From positions 24,200,111 through 24,264,110 of the forward strand of contig NC_092576.1 of the NCBI RefSeq assembly GCF_037975245.1: a stretch of DNA of 64,000 nucleotides, written 5' to 3'. Made by a program: the position numbers and the translations under genes. This document shows, piece after piece, positions 10,564 through 23,430 of this stretch. Within the stretch, counting starts at the first letter, position 1. Every line of letters begins with the position of its first letter. The stretch is from Apostichopus japonicus. Taxonomy: Eukaryota; Echinodermata; Holothuroidea; Aspidochirotida; Stichopodidae. Below the pieces are notes generated by a model that had not been told where the DNA came from, searched no databases, and was given only the letters and a program-made list of their open reading frames with translations.

Positions 10564-10700
10564 GGGTGTTAGGTGAGTGGTTAACGCCGGTGCCTTTCAA
10601 TCATAATGTCCCGAGTTCGAGTCACTCCGAAATTAATGGATGTCGTCCAGTTACAGATTTGTTGACAATTCATAATCATTGACGTTAATACCGGAAGCCA
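10564..10700 (+). mobile_element. tRNA-derived SINE-like sequence
   Basis: The sequence GGTGAGTGGTTAACGCC resembles a pol III A-box region. CCGAGTTCGAGTC about 40 bp downstream matches the B-box consensus GGTTCGANNCC closely. Spacing fits a tRNA-like head, followed by a unique body. A complete cloverleaf is not evident, so a tRNA-derived SINE is favoured over a functional tRNA gene. The 3' end is arbitrary. Confidence 0.5.
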
Positions 10701-11370
10701 GGAAGTAACCAGTCAAGTTTCTAACACAAAACGAGAGATGGCTAAACATCTTGACACACTTTCAATATTAATCGCGAATTTAAAGGAATATGTATAGATT
10801 GTTTCAAACAAGAAATTATTAGTTAAGACTTGAGTTGTGATGTTCTTATTTCTAAAATAACACTTAAAGATTACAATTTTTTTTATAAATTTCTGAAGTA
10901 ATTGCATCAATAACATAAATTAGAAAATAATACTTAGCAAACCAAGTTTCATATATTTTCATTTATTTTTTGATATATAAGTAATCGCCTTCGACTTCGA
11001 AGAAGTGATATGTTCGTCCATAAAGTCATGATAGTAATTTACAGTTAGACATGACATAGAACTCCTTTTTCTCTCACCAAAAACCTAGAAGCGTAGAATA
11101 TGGTATTTAGTATTTAACCTTACGTACTTCCTTCGTTTCTGCGTTGAAGTTTTTATTAAAAAAATGTGCTGTAAATGAACAGTTATTTGTATCCTAATAT
11201 AAGGCTAGTTCTCCATTCAACGTGTTATCGAATAGTTGACATGTGTGGTACTTTCAATTTAGCAGCACTTGATGATTTCTGTTTCAATATTGATACTTCT
11301 AGTAAATAAAACTGAAACTAACTAAAGTGATTGTGTTTACGTCAATATTCAGGTTTGAATACATATATCA
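10701..11370. other. Intergenic, nothing recognised
   Basis: AT-rich with no exon, RNA gene or repeat structure that I can support. Confidence 0.3.
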
Positions 11371-11544
11371 GAGAATGCGTGGATGACACTGAAAAGGAAA
11401 ATCGCTAATTATGGTGAAAATAATTAAGTTATGTAAATTTATGTTCCTGTCACTTAATTAAGTGACAGGAACATAAATTTACATAACTTAATTATTTTCA
11501 CCATAATTAGAGATTTTCCTTCTCAGTGTCATCCACGCATTCTC
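11371..11544. repeat. 174-bp near-perfect spacerless palindrome
   Basis: The sequence from GAGAATGCGTGGATG at 11371 is mirrored exactly around the centre at 11457/11458 (CACTTAATTAAGTG) and ends CATCCACGCATTCTC at 11544. The arms are 87 bp with two mismatches and no central spacer. Such a foldback could be a palindromic MITE, a very recent inverted duplication, or a foldback artefact of the assembly. Confidence 0.95.
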
Positions 11545-11649
11545 ATAAGACTTCTTTGACAGTCTTCCAACTTACGTTGTTGAATAGGGCGGAATTAGTA
11601 TTACTAAGCCATAGAGATGCAAGGCGGTGAGGGTAGAGGAGGAAAATAA

Positions 11650-11883
11650 TGCAAAAAACACGCAGCAAGCAGGGAGTACAATAAAGACTTAGAAGGGAGA
11701 GGAGAAGTGGATGGTAAGGAGGGCATAATAATGAAGAAGGCGGGAAAAAGTAAACAGCGAGGAGGTCGACGAGGCTGTAGAAGGCGGAAGAAAGGCCGTC
11801 CACGACAACGTAGAAACTTTGAAGGTAAATTCTACTTGGTATTACTAACAAAAAATATCGTTGACATATTAGGTGAACTTTAA
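11650..11883 (+). other. Short arginine/lysine-rich open frame of unknown nature
   Basis: Open from 11650 to TAA 11881-11883, with ATG at 11731. It reads GGRRGCRRRKKGRPRQRRNF before a GTAAAT that could be a donor. The basic run would suit a nucleic-acid-binding or nuclear-localisation segment, but the purine-rich strand alone could produce it. It directly follows the palindrome. I do not recognise a family. It may be an exon, a transposon remnant or chance. Confidence 0.2.
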
Positions 11884-12139
11884 ACCACATGCACATTCAG
11901 AAGATACAATTCAGAAGGTGTTTAATCGATGTGAATCATTTCCTTGATTTGTATCTATGTTGGGAATAAAAAATGGCATATAATGGAACGAGTCTAGTAG
12001 ATGAATAATGCTCTGGAACACCAAGCCCCGAATTGTAACTGTTTGATCGATTAGAAGGAATTGATTCAATTTTCGATATTTCCTGGTACATCATGTCACT
12101 ATTACTTCGATGGATCTGTTGAACAATTTAATGGAAATT

Positions 12140-14110
12140 GTTGAACACATTATACATCCTTTGTTCAAAGCTGTGATGTTATTCTAAATTAATGAATTGT
12201 TTATACTAAAAAAGTCAGTGTGGAAAATGACCTTGTTCTTAAGCTAGCTAAAGGCAAGTTTTCTTTCAACTTTAAAGATCCCAATTTTGTGTGGGAGAAG
12301 TTAATGAACGGTACCGAATTCAATGTTAAACATATGGTATGTATCCTTTCAAAGCTTTGATGTTATTCCAAATTGTTTAACTGTTCAAACTCTCTAAAAA
12401 AAGCTACTGTAGACAATTACCTTGTCCAACTTTGACAGACTGCTATTTTATTTTAAAACGTTTGCGGGGGAGGAGGACAAAAGTTAGGAGGGGGCAAGTA
12501 GTGGCAGAAGTGGGGGGGGGGCTGGGGAGTAGTTATGCACAATAATGCCTTAATATTGGGATATGATGTGTAAATATTATTTTATATTTTCATGTAAGTC
12601 CACCGGTTGAGTGAAAAGCAGGGCATGTGGAGAGAGTGAGGGATGGGGGAAAGCTATTGAGTTTAAATGCTGTTGCAAATGCTACATTTATGCACTTTCA
12701 TATGTCTTAGGGAAAGGTTGTGCTCTGTTATCTCTTTCGCCATATATCCTTTGACAAAGCTTTCACCATAATAAGCAGCATAGATTAAAGTGATGTTTTT
12801 TTAAATGCTAGGTAAAAGTTTTTTCAATGTTAGGTCTCCATTATGTTATGCTGATAGCAGTATAATATTAATTGTTGAAGATCTCTTGGCAACGATTTAC
12901 AGTAAAGTGTGATGTTGTGCCAAAATTGTTAAACTGCTAAAACTCAAATACATCAGTGTTCAATATAACGGTGTCAAACTTTCACAGGCTCCACCTGTTA
13001 AAAACTCGTTGAGGGGTGGGGCAGAAATAAGGGGCTGGCAACTCGGGGTAGGTATGCACAATAATGTCGTATAATTTTACTAATATGTGTATATATTTGT
13101 TTATGTTTTTCCACTAGTTAAGTGGAAATAGGGGGGGGGGGTGGAGAAGACCTCTTGAGGCTATATGATGTCGCATATGCTACATTATACAGTTTTGATG
13201 TTGTCGTTCCACTTGCTGGGTGGGATTAAGGGAATTCTGGTTGATAAACATTTGATATGCTTCACCATTCCCAGCAGCATATATTAAGGTGATGTATATT
13301 GAATGGTAGATAAACGAATATTTTTCAACTTGTACTGTCCCAATAATGTGTGTAGGAATTCGATAAACAGTATAAACATCGTGTAATTAAGGAACCGTTT
13401 CAAAGGGCTCATGATATTCCAAATTGGTAAATTATGTAATCTAAGAAATAACAGTGGAGGGTATTACCTTGTCCAAGTTTTACATGCTTCATTGATATTT
13501 GAAACCATTGTTAGGGGTAGAAGGGAGGAGAAGGGGGCAACTGGGGAAGGAAGTCTCCAGGTGAAAGCATTTATTAGCATCAGATGTTTGCAAGCACAGG
13601 ATTCTATGTAAATTCTTCCTTGTTGAATAGGATGGAGGATGAGGTGGAAGGGGGACAGTCCAATCCCACTTAGACAATTTGATTTAGCAACTGCTACATC
13701 AAGTTTGATATGTCTGAAAGTTACAATTTGCACAATATCACCTCATTGATCGCATGGGGTATATGAGATTGGCCACTGGGGAATGTGGTTTACAGAATTA
13801 ACCCTTTCATTACACACTAATATGTATATATCATAACTATATAGTATTTTGTTTCCATTCAACTAGTGGAATGGGAATGAGGGGGTGGGTGGGGGGGGGC
13901 TGTTATGAGACACATAAGACTATATGCTGTTGGATATGCTACATTTATGCAGGTTGGTATGTCTAAGAAAGGAAATGGTTGTACCCTGGTATATTTTATC
14001 TCCTTGACAAAGTTTTTTCACCATTCTCAGCAGCATTGATTAAGGAAATCATTAAATGCTTTACGGCCCTAAAAATATGTGTGGGAATTAAATAAACATT
14101 CTAAACATCG
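12140..14110. repeat. Diverged long tandem repeats (~0.5 kb) with G-runs
   Basis: The same order of blocks recurs: AAAGCTTTGATGTTATTCC-like, CTTGTCCAA..TTTTACA-like, a G-rich tract (GGGGTGGGG, GGGGGGGGGG), CACAATAAT, a TATGTGTATAT block, CCACT.GTTAAGTGG, then GCTACATTTATGCA and CAGCAGCAT..TTAAGGTGATG. Block starts near 12681, 13179 and 13693 give spacings of about 500-514 bp, with a truncated unit near 13938. No coding capacity. The unit could be a satellite or a multimerised non-autonomous element. Confidence 0.65.
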
Positions 14111-14259
14111 TACAGTATATGAACATTTCCACATTTGCCAGTGCTTTGTTTTTACTTATTTTTAACCGTATTTTCTATTTGTAACTTTAATATTTGATAT
14201 TTCATGTGTTTTGCTGCAGGGAGACAAAATTCCATATTCTTATGAACGAAATAAATATG

Positions 14260-14326
14260 TGTCTGTCTGTTTGTCTGTCTATGTGTCTGTATGTCTAGCT
14301 AGCTAGCTAGCTAGCTAGCTAGCTAT
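14260..14326. repeat. GTCT/CTAG compound microsatellite
   Basis: GTCTGTCTGTTTGTCTGTCT passes into CTAGCTAGCTAG from 14294 to 14325. It follows a polyadenylation-like AATAAA and may mark the 3' end of a retroelement. Confidence 0.85.
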
Positions 14327-14330
14327 CTAA

Positions 14331-16265
14331 TCAGCAACAGGAGGACTCAATGATACGTTAACATAAATATGTGACATATCGTGTATCTACTTTATCAATT
14401 ACTAAAGTACTACGAGAATGTTGTAAGTAATAAACTACTACGCAATTATGAAAATAGATCACAGCACTACCATACACTTAGGGGTTCAAGTTATCCATAT
14501 ATACGTCTTAATATAAACACTTTGTGTAAATTTGCGATATGTATTAGTTAAAAATCAACTGTTTCACCGTAAATAAAGTTTGCATTTTTTCTTATAAGTA
14601 TTGTAATCATTTCATTCATCACCTATTCGATACCAAATGCAATGGTGTACACCGGTTACGAACTGGAAACGAATCACACAGAGGACAGATATACAACAAG
14701 CATCACGACTCCCCGGAACATCCAACCATCGATTAACACACACTTCCTGTCGGCACAAAAGTAACAAACCTCTAACAAGTACACTTTAAACGTTATCTTA
14801 GAGGAGTGAAGACTATTGATACCACAAAAATAAAAAGTACAATAACTGGTTGTTTGATTTAAAATATCATTTTATTTTCACAATGTGGTCTCATTAAGCA
14901 TGTACAAGAAAGTAAGCAACCTAAATTCTCCATTTTAAGCATATTAAAATAGAATGAAAATGTCTTTTATATCAAAAGGACAAAATCGTTAAAATTGAAT
15001 AAAGATGATGAGACAAAATTTCTCATCTTTGCATTATCAGGGAAATGTTGAATTTAACACAATAATAAAACTATAACTAAGCTATATATTATCTTAAGCA
15101 AATGCAGACTAGTAACGCAAGGAAAGAAATAAAGTAATTATTGTGACCTTTGATTAACGAAGCATCATATATATATTCAATTTTAAATCATATAGAATCA
15201 AAAAAAGGAAGAAATAACATCTTTATCAATTGATACACCAGATTTTTTTCTTCAAAAAATCGTTTTGAAATTATGTTTCATCAAACGTACTCAATTCTAT
15301 ACATATTTGTATTAATATATGGCATCAATGAAAAGATGATGTTAATGTTTGTCGACGAATCAAAACAAATAATACACGATATGACGTCATGTAATTTTAG
15401 CAACATTAAATCACCTAGTATTTAATGAACATTATTCATGTTCATTTAAAATTGAAAACAACATTATCTTTTGCTCTGGCCAGTGTGTTTATATGTACAA
15501 GTTATAGAAGAATGATTAATTCCGGCATTTTATGATTAAAGCAAAATAATGCATTAGATAGCTAAATGCAACCAATACAACTGATTGTCATAATTACCTT
15601 AATTTAGTTGATATTAATGACACAACTACAGACCGATAGCTAAAAAAGTGTGCCATTACACCAGCCGACTATGAATGTTGAAGACATTTTGCTGTCTAAC
15701 TCAATTATGTAATAACTGATCGGTAAGGTAGAATCGAGAACGGATACACAGTGATCGTTCAAGTGAAATTATTATAAATAAGAATTAAAACTAAACATGT
15801 TGAGAATCTAAAATGTGTTGGTTATTATCAAGTTATAAGTTGTCAACTTATTATTCATCGATTACGAACGATGGCTTCGTTATTTTTACAACATGCAGAC
15901 AATGTAGACAATGCCGACTATGTATGTCCGTCCTACACAAAATACAATTTACTATCGATGGCAACTTAATAGTTAATTTTATTAAAAACAATATTATACA
16001 TAATTTAGTCATCTTAATCATAACGTACTGAAAATTTAATGGACATGATATAAGAGTACACCTAGAGAAAACTTCCACCGTGACATTGCAAATCGAATTA
16101 CTCATCTGCGATTGCTTGACGTATGGTGGCATTTGTGCCATCTCGTTTAAAAATCATACCGTTAAAATATTTACACGGTATCGCTATCTTACTGTTACGA
16201 TTATGTGTGTCAGAATGAATTCAGTAACACGGGTGATTTGGGTCATGGAATGGAAATACTGGAGT
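14331..16265. other. Intergenic, nothing recognised
   Basis: AT-rich sequence. No exon with paired splice sites, RNA gene or clear tandem repeat seen. Confidence 0.3.
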
Positions 16266-16481
16266 TCATAAAATTAAAATAGTTTTTGAAGTTTGTAAGT
16301 TTGTGAACAGCTTCAATAACTCTTGGGAGGGGTATCCATAGCTATTTTCGAGGGATTCATCTGTCAATAACAAGTCTAGAACACGAACGTGATTAACCAC
16401 CTCTCCAGTATATATTGAAGGGAAGCATCTAGCGAATGCGTTGTTTGCCCATTCTAACGCAGCCGTTGTCAGTCCATTCAC
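16266..16481 (-). other. Unrecognised open frame
   Basis: A 71-codon frame with a fairly protein-like composition (ALEWANNAFARCFPS, VRVLDLLLTDESLEN, SQELLKLFTNL) ending at TAA. The polypyrimidine tract upstream is poor, so splice-site support is lacking. It could be a fragment of a transposon gene, a terminal exon or chance. Confidence 0.2.
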
Positions 16482-17191
16482 TCAGTACGTTGGTTTTGTT
16501 ACTAAACCCACAGAAAGAACGTAACTTTCAATTAGTTTTGACGCAAACTATTTCCATGTTTTTATAGGAAAAACGAGACCCTGGTTTCCTGCATCAACCC
16601 AAAACATACACGCGTAGCAATACTTTGTTTACGACCGAGTTAAAGATTGCTACTTACTTAATACTATATTTACTATAAGATACACGGTGACAGTTACATA
16701 CACCGAACTACGGATCTCGGTATGTCGTAGGTACAAAATTAAAACTTTATTACTGATTGTATTAATTGTTACTTTCATTTTCACGCACACTTTCAGTTTT
16801 TAGGTGATATTCTGGCCTTCTATCATTTTGCGGGACTACAGAGAAATAACATGTAAAGTAGTATTAATAATGTTAGTAATATTTCTGTTGTAGCAATAGA
16901 ACGACTGCAATCTCTTTCATTATTTCATAACAATCAACGACAGTGTGTACTGAAATGCAACACAGTATACCACGAAATACTCTGCTTACGTAGTGTCGAT
17001 TATTGTGGTATCAGCAAAAGAGTAAAACCTGGGCCATGTTGTGAAGAAAGATCATTTGTTATCTTCAGTTGTGTAATTGAATGATTATTTTGCATTTTAA
17101 ATTAGAACTAATTATAGAGAACCCATTATAGAGGTAGAGCCATCAATTTTCTTCAATAGTATATATTACTAATATAATTCCAGCTCTTTCG

Positions 17192-17416
17192 TCAGGTCCT
17201 ATATTCTGGTGTGACCAGATACACATTATAAAACGATACCCGAAGCTGTTGATAACCCGGGACGACATCAAAGTGGTCACCATTAAAATCGTTATAGCTG
17301 ATAATTTTCTCGCTACTGTCATTGCTTATATTTTTTAGATAAAAATTATGTAAATGTCGCACAGATATTGGTTTCGTCTTAACTAACGGGGTTCGTAAAT
17401 TCGTTATGTTAATCAA
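17192..17416 (-). pseudogene. Possible Ig V-type exon remnant
   Basis: The frame contains YLKNISNDSSEKIISYND, then GDHFDVVPGYQQLRVSF and TPEYRT before a stop. This order weakly parallels IYWYDES..PLVSYQDG..SGEF..GSLQIK in the V exon at 8689. No B-strand cysteine or clean splice pair is visible. Similarity is by eye only. Confidence 0.2.
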
Positions 17417-19189
17417 AATATTTAATATGTATTACGATCTGTATTTTAGTTCAAAATGATATATTTCGTTGATAGATAGTCACAAATGTTTTCTAACAAA
17501 GATTAAATGTGCAGTCTCGGACGTTACATATTTTATATACATTACATTGTAATATTAATATGCAAATTTGTAGACGTTTCGAATGTTTGTTTTAAGTTAT
17601 GCCCTCTTACCCTAAATTTTCATAATCCGATCACTAATTATTGTTAAGGTAGGAAACATGATGTTAGTAAGTTAGTTAACAAACAAAGCTTCAAATTGCG
17701 CGTTTAAAGTTTAGTACCTTACCAAAGTAAATCAGAGAAGAATAACAGTTAACGAACTAGTTCAGTACTAAGTAGCACTCAACATGATCGGTATGTGTGA
17801 TAAGGGGATAGGTGGGAGCAAATAAGATATATTTATGCTCTCATCCACCAGAAATCAAACCAGTGTCCCCACCAACACAAAGAGGGATGTACAGCTATGA
17901 AAGGGGCACTTGAACATAAAATACCCTTGATTGCGTATGTTGGAAGGGGCGTTCAGAGCCGAGGTGAATGACGGTCTGGTAGAGTTAGAGAGCTGGAGCT
18001 GGATGCAAGGCTATCCGTGTTGCGATTCTACTCCAAAGCTATCATTAAACTATATATTTTCAAAGAACCCTACATCCAATAAGCAGGTAAACAAATGTGT
18101 ATGCATGTCTCCATCAATGTCACCATCAATGTCACGACGCTTTTACCTTTCCTACAAGTGGTGAGGAGTTATTGAGTTTCCGATCTGTTTATTTTTTCAA
18201 TTTGTTGTAGCGGTTGACCATTACTAAATTTCACTGTGGTAGCTTTTTCAACCAATTGAATTAGTCCCTCCATTTTGAATTACAATGATTTTGGTTCCAC
18301 GTCTTAACTTGGACAGACCTGCGATTATGGCTTCATATTTTATTCGTCAAGTTTTATTTCATTTGACTTTCCGACTTCTAAACATCATTATTATTGTTCA
18401 CACTATCTTGGTTGGTTATTATTTTATTACACTGTGTTTCTCCATTAATTAAATGAAATTTACTGTATCTATATGATTTACATTACTGGGAAAATGGAAG
18501 AAAATATTGGTTTTATGTGCAGTATGCATCAGAGGCATTCAAAATCCTCACAAACGAACACTATTCTTCTCTTTATATATGAATTAGTTGTATCGAGCCC
18601 ATTATGCTAATGTTTAGGATGTTTCCTTGATGTTTTGATCTATATTTGCAGCCCACGGGCGCCTATTGCACCTTCAATCGTCAGTCTGGGGATTGTGTAT
18701 TCAGCCGGGAAGAACGGACCACTATTGTGTACTAGGGTTTCACTCTTCCAACCGCCTTTTCAGCCTAAAACAAAGTATTTATTAGCAACACCTTGTATTG
18801 AGGGTCACTTATATATACCTAATCTATAGTATAAGTAAGCCATAGACTGCGCAGTTTGAAGTCTATTTCTTGTAGGTCAGGTCAGGAAATTTTGATTTTA
18901 TTTTTTTATTAACACAACCTTACGCTTAGAGCTACTTATAAAGACCTAAATAAAGTATAAATATACCTCATAACGCACCATTTGACTTGTTATTTATTTA
19001 TGCTTGTTTGAGGGGGACCCTAGCTCTCTGTACACGGGATTGGTTTCAATCACCTCACGTCAACAACCGTCCTTTATCAAATTATTATACCCATTCTGTC
19101 GGGGAGAATTTTGAATCCCTCTCACCCACCTTTTAAATTCCCGTGCTCTCCGCTGGTTAAGTAACAATTTAGATTCTAGAACATGAAAC
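17417..19189. other. Intergenic, nothing recognised
   Basis: No supported gene. A short GC-richer open frame at 18635-18829, after TTTGCAG, has no recognisable motif. Confidence 0.3.
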
Positions 19190-20150
19190 AGACTTTATTA
19201 TAGACACAGATAACAAAGATAAAACCATTAACAACATAACATTGGTTAGTTTTTTTTCATTTTCTTCCCGTGACATTATACAAGATCAATACATATTAAT
19301 TTTCTGCCGGTGTCCTTGTGGTAAATTATTTCCAGTTAGCATTTTCAGCATTTATGTTATATATTCATCTAGCGTGGAGCGTGTGAGGGGTGCAATATAC
19401 ATACACACGTATATTTATACCAGATTAACTTAAGGAAGGAAAGAAAAGCTGAATTACAATAAACAGATCAAGAATGAGTTTATATTCATTCAAAACAATA
19501 ATAATGGTGTAAAATAAAAAATCTAATACACCGAGAAAGATCGTTGAAATCGAGGTTAAATAAACGCACAGATTATACCTTCCTTCAATATTAGCATGTG
19601 AAAATCATATTGATTACGTAATAGCCACCTCATATGACTTCCACTATAGAGGGTGTTTTAGGAACGGTGTTAATGGAATTAATAGAACTTAATACCATTA
19701 AGCAGTACGATAGTCAAACAACTATAGAATCATTTACAACAAGTAATAAAACAATACTAAAAAACAAATATATAACAAAGGGGGCAGAGCTTTGAAATTA
19801 AAGTTTACTGAATGTAATGCACATGATATTACTTTCCTTCATTAGTTTACATATTATGATCATATTCATTAAGTAACAGCCACCACCATATGAGATTTTA
19901 TCATCATTTGTCGTGTACAAGGAACGGTGACAATGGAATTAATATTACAAGAATGAAAAGTACATGAATTGAACGCGTGTAGAATCGTTTATAACACGAA
20001 CTAAAACATTAATAACATGAAATTAATGAAGTAAACACAAATTAAAAGAACCAAAGCGTTGAAATTAAAGGAAACAGAAACCAAACCATTATCTTTGTCT
20101 CATATGACAGAAATATGTGTGAAGAAAAAGTACATCTCAAACTGTGATAA
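19190..20150. repeat. Degenerate ~250-265-bp tandem repeat, three to four copies
   Basis: Blocks such as TTGAAAT(T/C)(A/G)AAG, CTTCCTTCA(A/T)TA, TAACAGCCACC..CATATGA and AGGAACGGTG..AATGGAATTAAT recur around 19540-19700, 19785-19960 and 20050-20120, with AACATTAATAACATGAA-like linkers. Spacing between matched blocks is about 254-267 bp. Non-coding. Confidence 0.6.
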
Positions 20151-22550
20151 AATTATCTTTGGCTGATGAAAGAGAAACATTTTCTGATCATCTTGATGAG
20201 ATTTCCATGTAATTCCTTAGCAACGTTACGCAAATAACGAATACTTTTTGACATATTGGGGAAATATTAAATTATTAAAATTACTGCACATTGGCGTTTA
20301 ATTCCCATTCTACAAATAAGAGTTATGGTGGTGGTGAAAATGGTTATTATATCATCTACTTGGTCACCAATGTGGTAGGTACGTCATATATTCCCTTCAA
20401 CACCCCCCTTACCCCACACCACTCCCCTCCAATTACACACAAAGAGTCAGATCGGGATTGTGCTCTCTTTCTTCCCTCTCTCAAAAGGTGACATCCAATT
20501 AACAGGCAAAGTGGACTGAATATACTCATGACGTAGTGGTTGATAGATGAAATCTTTAGAAGCTTGATAAGCTCTTTGCAAGTTGGATTTGGCTTGAAGA
20601 GCAAACGAATTTAGAGTTAGAAAATAAAGTATATCTGGACAGTAATGTTACTAATAAAACGCAAGAATTTACTTTGTGTGGACTCAGCAATAAAAAATTA
20701 GGTAGCTTATATTAACATGTAATATTACCATAAAAAGTTAAATAAACATTAATAGCAATCCTTTTTTTTTACTATAACAATTAAAGTCATCCTTTAACAC
20801 AAAATGTAGATTGAACAGGTATCTTTCAAATTTAACTTCTTTGTATTATATGGAGTTATTCGTATTATTGTACAACCTGATCCCTCTACAATGTCATTTC
20901 ACAATGAATGTGTTGATCACGTAACCATGCCATTGTTTTGAGAATATAGGCATTTGATGTCGTCACAATCATACTAGACTAGTTGCATAGTATTATACTG
21001 GAGGTCTATCTGGCGATGTTCGTAGTATTTGGGAGATTTTAACAGTTTTCAACTTTATATCTTTATAAAATTGTTTAACAATGAAATTAATGCCATCGGT
21101 TTGCGAATAAGGTGAATAACGTCATAGTCCTGCTGATGATTGGCGACGCAAAATGGACATGCATTTTGCATTGCTGTAATAGAAAGATAAAATGATATAT
21201 ATTTGATAAAATTGTTATTAAATGGGTCGAGAAAAATACTCATTTGTAGAGCAATGGGGAGGTAACACCTTGACAACCCCCTTTCTACAACCCCCCGCCC
21301 CAGAAAAAAACTTCACCGAGAGACTTAATTTGCTCTGTAAGCATACTTTACTCGATTAATTATTGGTTTTATGTAAAAGAGATTATTTGTTACACAAGAC
21401 TAATTTTGAGGAAACAGAATTGCACAAGATAATGCTCTTTAACATGTTTGTGTTTCAGAAAACAGTATCTTGACCTGCTGACCTTGACATCCCTATGTTA
21501 ATTCAAACATCTGTATTGATTTCTCCCCTTCCTGATCTCACCTCACTTCATTTAAAAATGAAATTGTATGTCCCTAATAAGGTCACATACGCCAAAGAGC
21601 TGACATGCCATGAACTTGCTCAGATATATCTCTCTTCTTTTCCACACATTGTATACTTTTCTGTGTGTCGTCTAATTGAGCGACGTCACCATATCGCACA
21701 TAGTCCTTTCCTTATTAAACTTTCAAATTTTATTGACAGTTTTTGACCTGTTAGTATTAAGGGAAGACTCGTGATTATCTCTCATATTTGCCGATAAATT
21801 AACAATAATGTTGAGGAAAGGTGGAATTTTACTACCGTTATAGTAACCGTTTTAGTGATAACACACGTTAGCAGATAAAGAAATATACCACTTTTTAAGC
21901 AATGCCCTTTTATGCTTAAACAGCAAAAGGATAGTTGTGGATCCAACATTATCGTAATAATAAAGATATACCTTTTTTTCTGTTAAAGGAATGAACTTAT
22001 CACTCATTTTGATACATTTAATCAGGGATCAGCTTTGCTAATATAACATATAACAAAATCAATTGAAGTTGAAGCAGTTGCATTAGTGACCACATAAGAT
22101 TAGAAAATCACAGATATAGGGATAAAAAAATCGGGTTAATATGGAGATTGTTGTAATGTATTAAGATTTTACAATTATAAATAACATGCATAATAAATTT
22201 CAACAAACTATAAATGCTAAAGTAGAGAGTATTCAGCTGTATTGACTTACAGTTAACGGAACCTTTTCCGGCTTCTACTGTAATGACTCATATCGAATCC
22301 CTAAACAAGAGGGAAAAGTATCAGTAATAAATATATGTATCAGATAACACAGAAACAAAGACAATGCAGTGTATTTAAATGTTGTAAATATTCATTATAT
22401 GTAGCCACATAACAAGTGTTATATCAGAGAGAATCGATTTAGATTACAACGAAATTGATGTTCACTTCTTTTTAATTTATAGACCTTCGTTTCAGTTTTA
22501 CATTTTAGCAACCAATGCAAGGGTTACCTCGCTAGTACATCCTGTGGTAA
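20151..22550. other. Intergenic, nothing recognised
   Basis: AT-rich with one C-rich patch (20400-20435). A strong acceptor on the minus strand (TCTATTACAG before 21173) opens into a short frame, but no partner supports it as an exon. Confidence 0.3.
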
Positions 22551-22990
22551 GTACTGAACATGATACACACATGAAGGCTAAATCCATGAAACCATGGTCA
22601 CTAATGCTATGGTCGCTTTTGTATCATGGCATTAGAAGAACACATTTGTGGAGGTTGGATTTTGGTTAAAGCTTCATTTTTTTTTTTTTACTATTGTCAT
22701 ATTTAATGAGGGTAGTCCTCAGAGCAGAAGCACTGTTTACCAGAGGAGCCCTCAGTAATATTTGTAATGTTTGTACTGAACATGATATACATATGAAGGC
22801 TAAATCCATAAATCCATGGTTGCTAATGCTATTGCCGCTTTTAAATCATGGAATCAAAAGGACACCTTTGTGAAGGTATGATTTTCTTAAAGCTTATTTT
22901 GTTATCGTCATCTTTAATACGGGTAGACGTGCTCAGTGCAGAAGCACTGCTTTCCTGATGATTCCTCAGTAATATATAAAATTTGCAAAT
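22551..22990. repeat. Two-copy 222-bp direct tandem duplication
   Basis: GTACTGAACATGATA(C/T)ACA begins at 22551 and again at 22773. Both copies carry GAAGGCTAAATCCAT, GCAGAAGCACTG and CTCAGTAATAT in the same order. The copies differ at many positions. Confidence 0.85.
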
Positions 22991-23317
22991 ATTTATCAAA
23001 ATAGCAACACTGAATAATATGTGTCTACAATTATTTATCAATAATAATATTGATTTATAACCATTTTACCTTCTTTATGTTAATGTGCACAGCACAATGA
23101 TATCATCCTCTCCCTTTCTATAAAAGTGACTTCTGTGTTAAACTGGATTACTATACAAGAATCAGTTCACTAATCTCCACACCCCATCCTCTTCCCTGCG
23201 GGTAGCAATCAAATAACCTATTCAGGGAATTTCCCCTTGATATCACTATGACTAAACCAATATAACTCAATGCACTATCGCACTGCCACCATACAAAATA
23301 ACCATGATAAATCTGAC

Positions 23318-23430
23318 ACATCGGTAGCATGTGCTCTTAGGATTGTAAGCCCTAAAAGAAACTGGATTTTTTGGGGATTACACATATCGTCAGTTCTCAA
23401 TGAAATCAGAGTAGCACATGCTACCGATGT
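23318..23430. mobile_element. Small inverted-repeat element
   Basis: ACATCGGTAGCATGTGCT (23318-23335) is exactly inverted at 23413-23430, with about 77 bp between. This looks like a miniature inverted-repeat element. No convincing target duplication seen. Confidence 0.6.

Noticed and set aside
11543-11896. 117-codon hydrophobic minus-strand frame
   Set aside because: It is the antisense of a purine-rich stretch and overlaps an arm of the palindrome. No domain is seen.
21055-21173. Terminal exon of the LRR gene starting at a strong acceptor
   Set aside because: Either frame is short and lacks recognisable sequence. No phase or homology evidence chooses between them.
22256-22283. Possible 27-nt minus-strand exon after LRR cassette 2
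   Set aside because: The phase-0 frame required from exon 4 opens with TAG, so it does not fit the cassette.
22499-22547. Possible small plus-strand exon between CTTCGTTTCAG and GTGGTAAGT
   Set aside because: Good splice-like ends, but the 49-nt peptide has no motif, no matching neighbour and overlaps the start of a tandem duplication.
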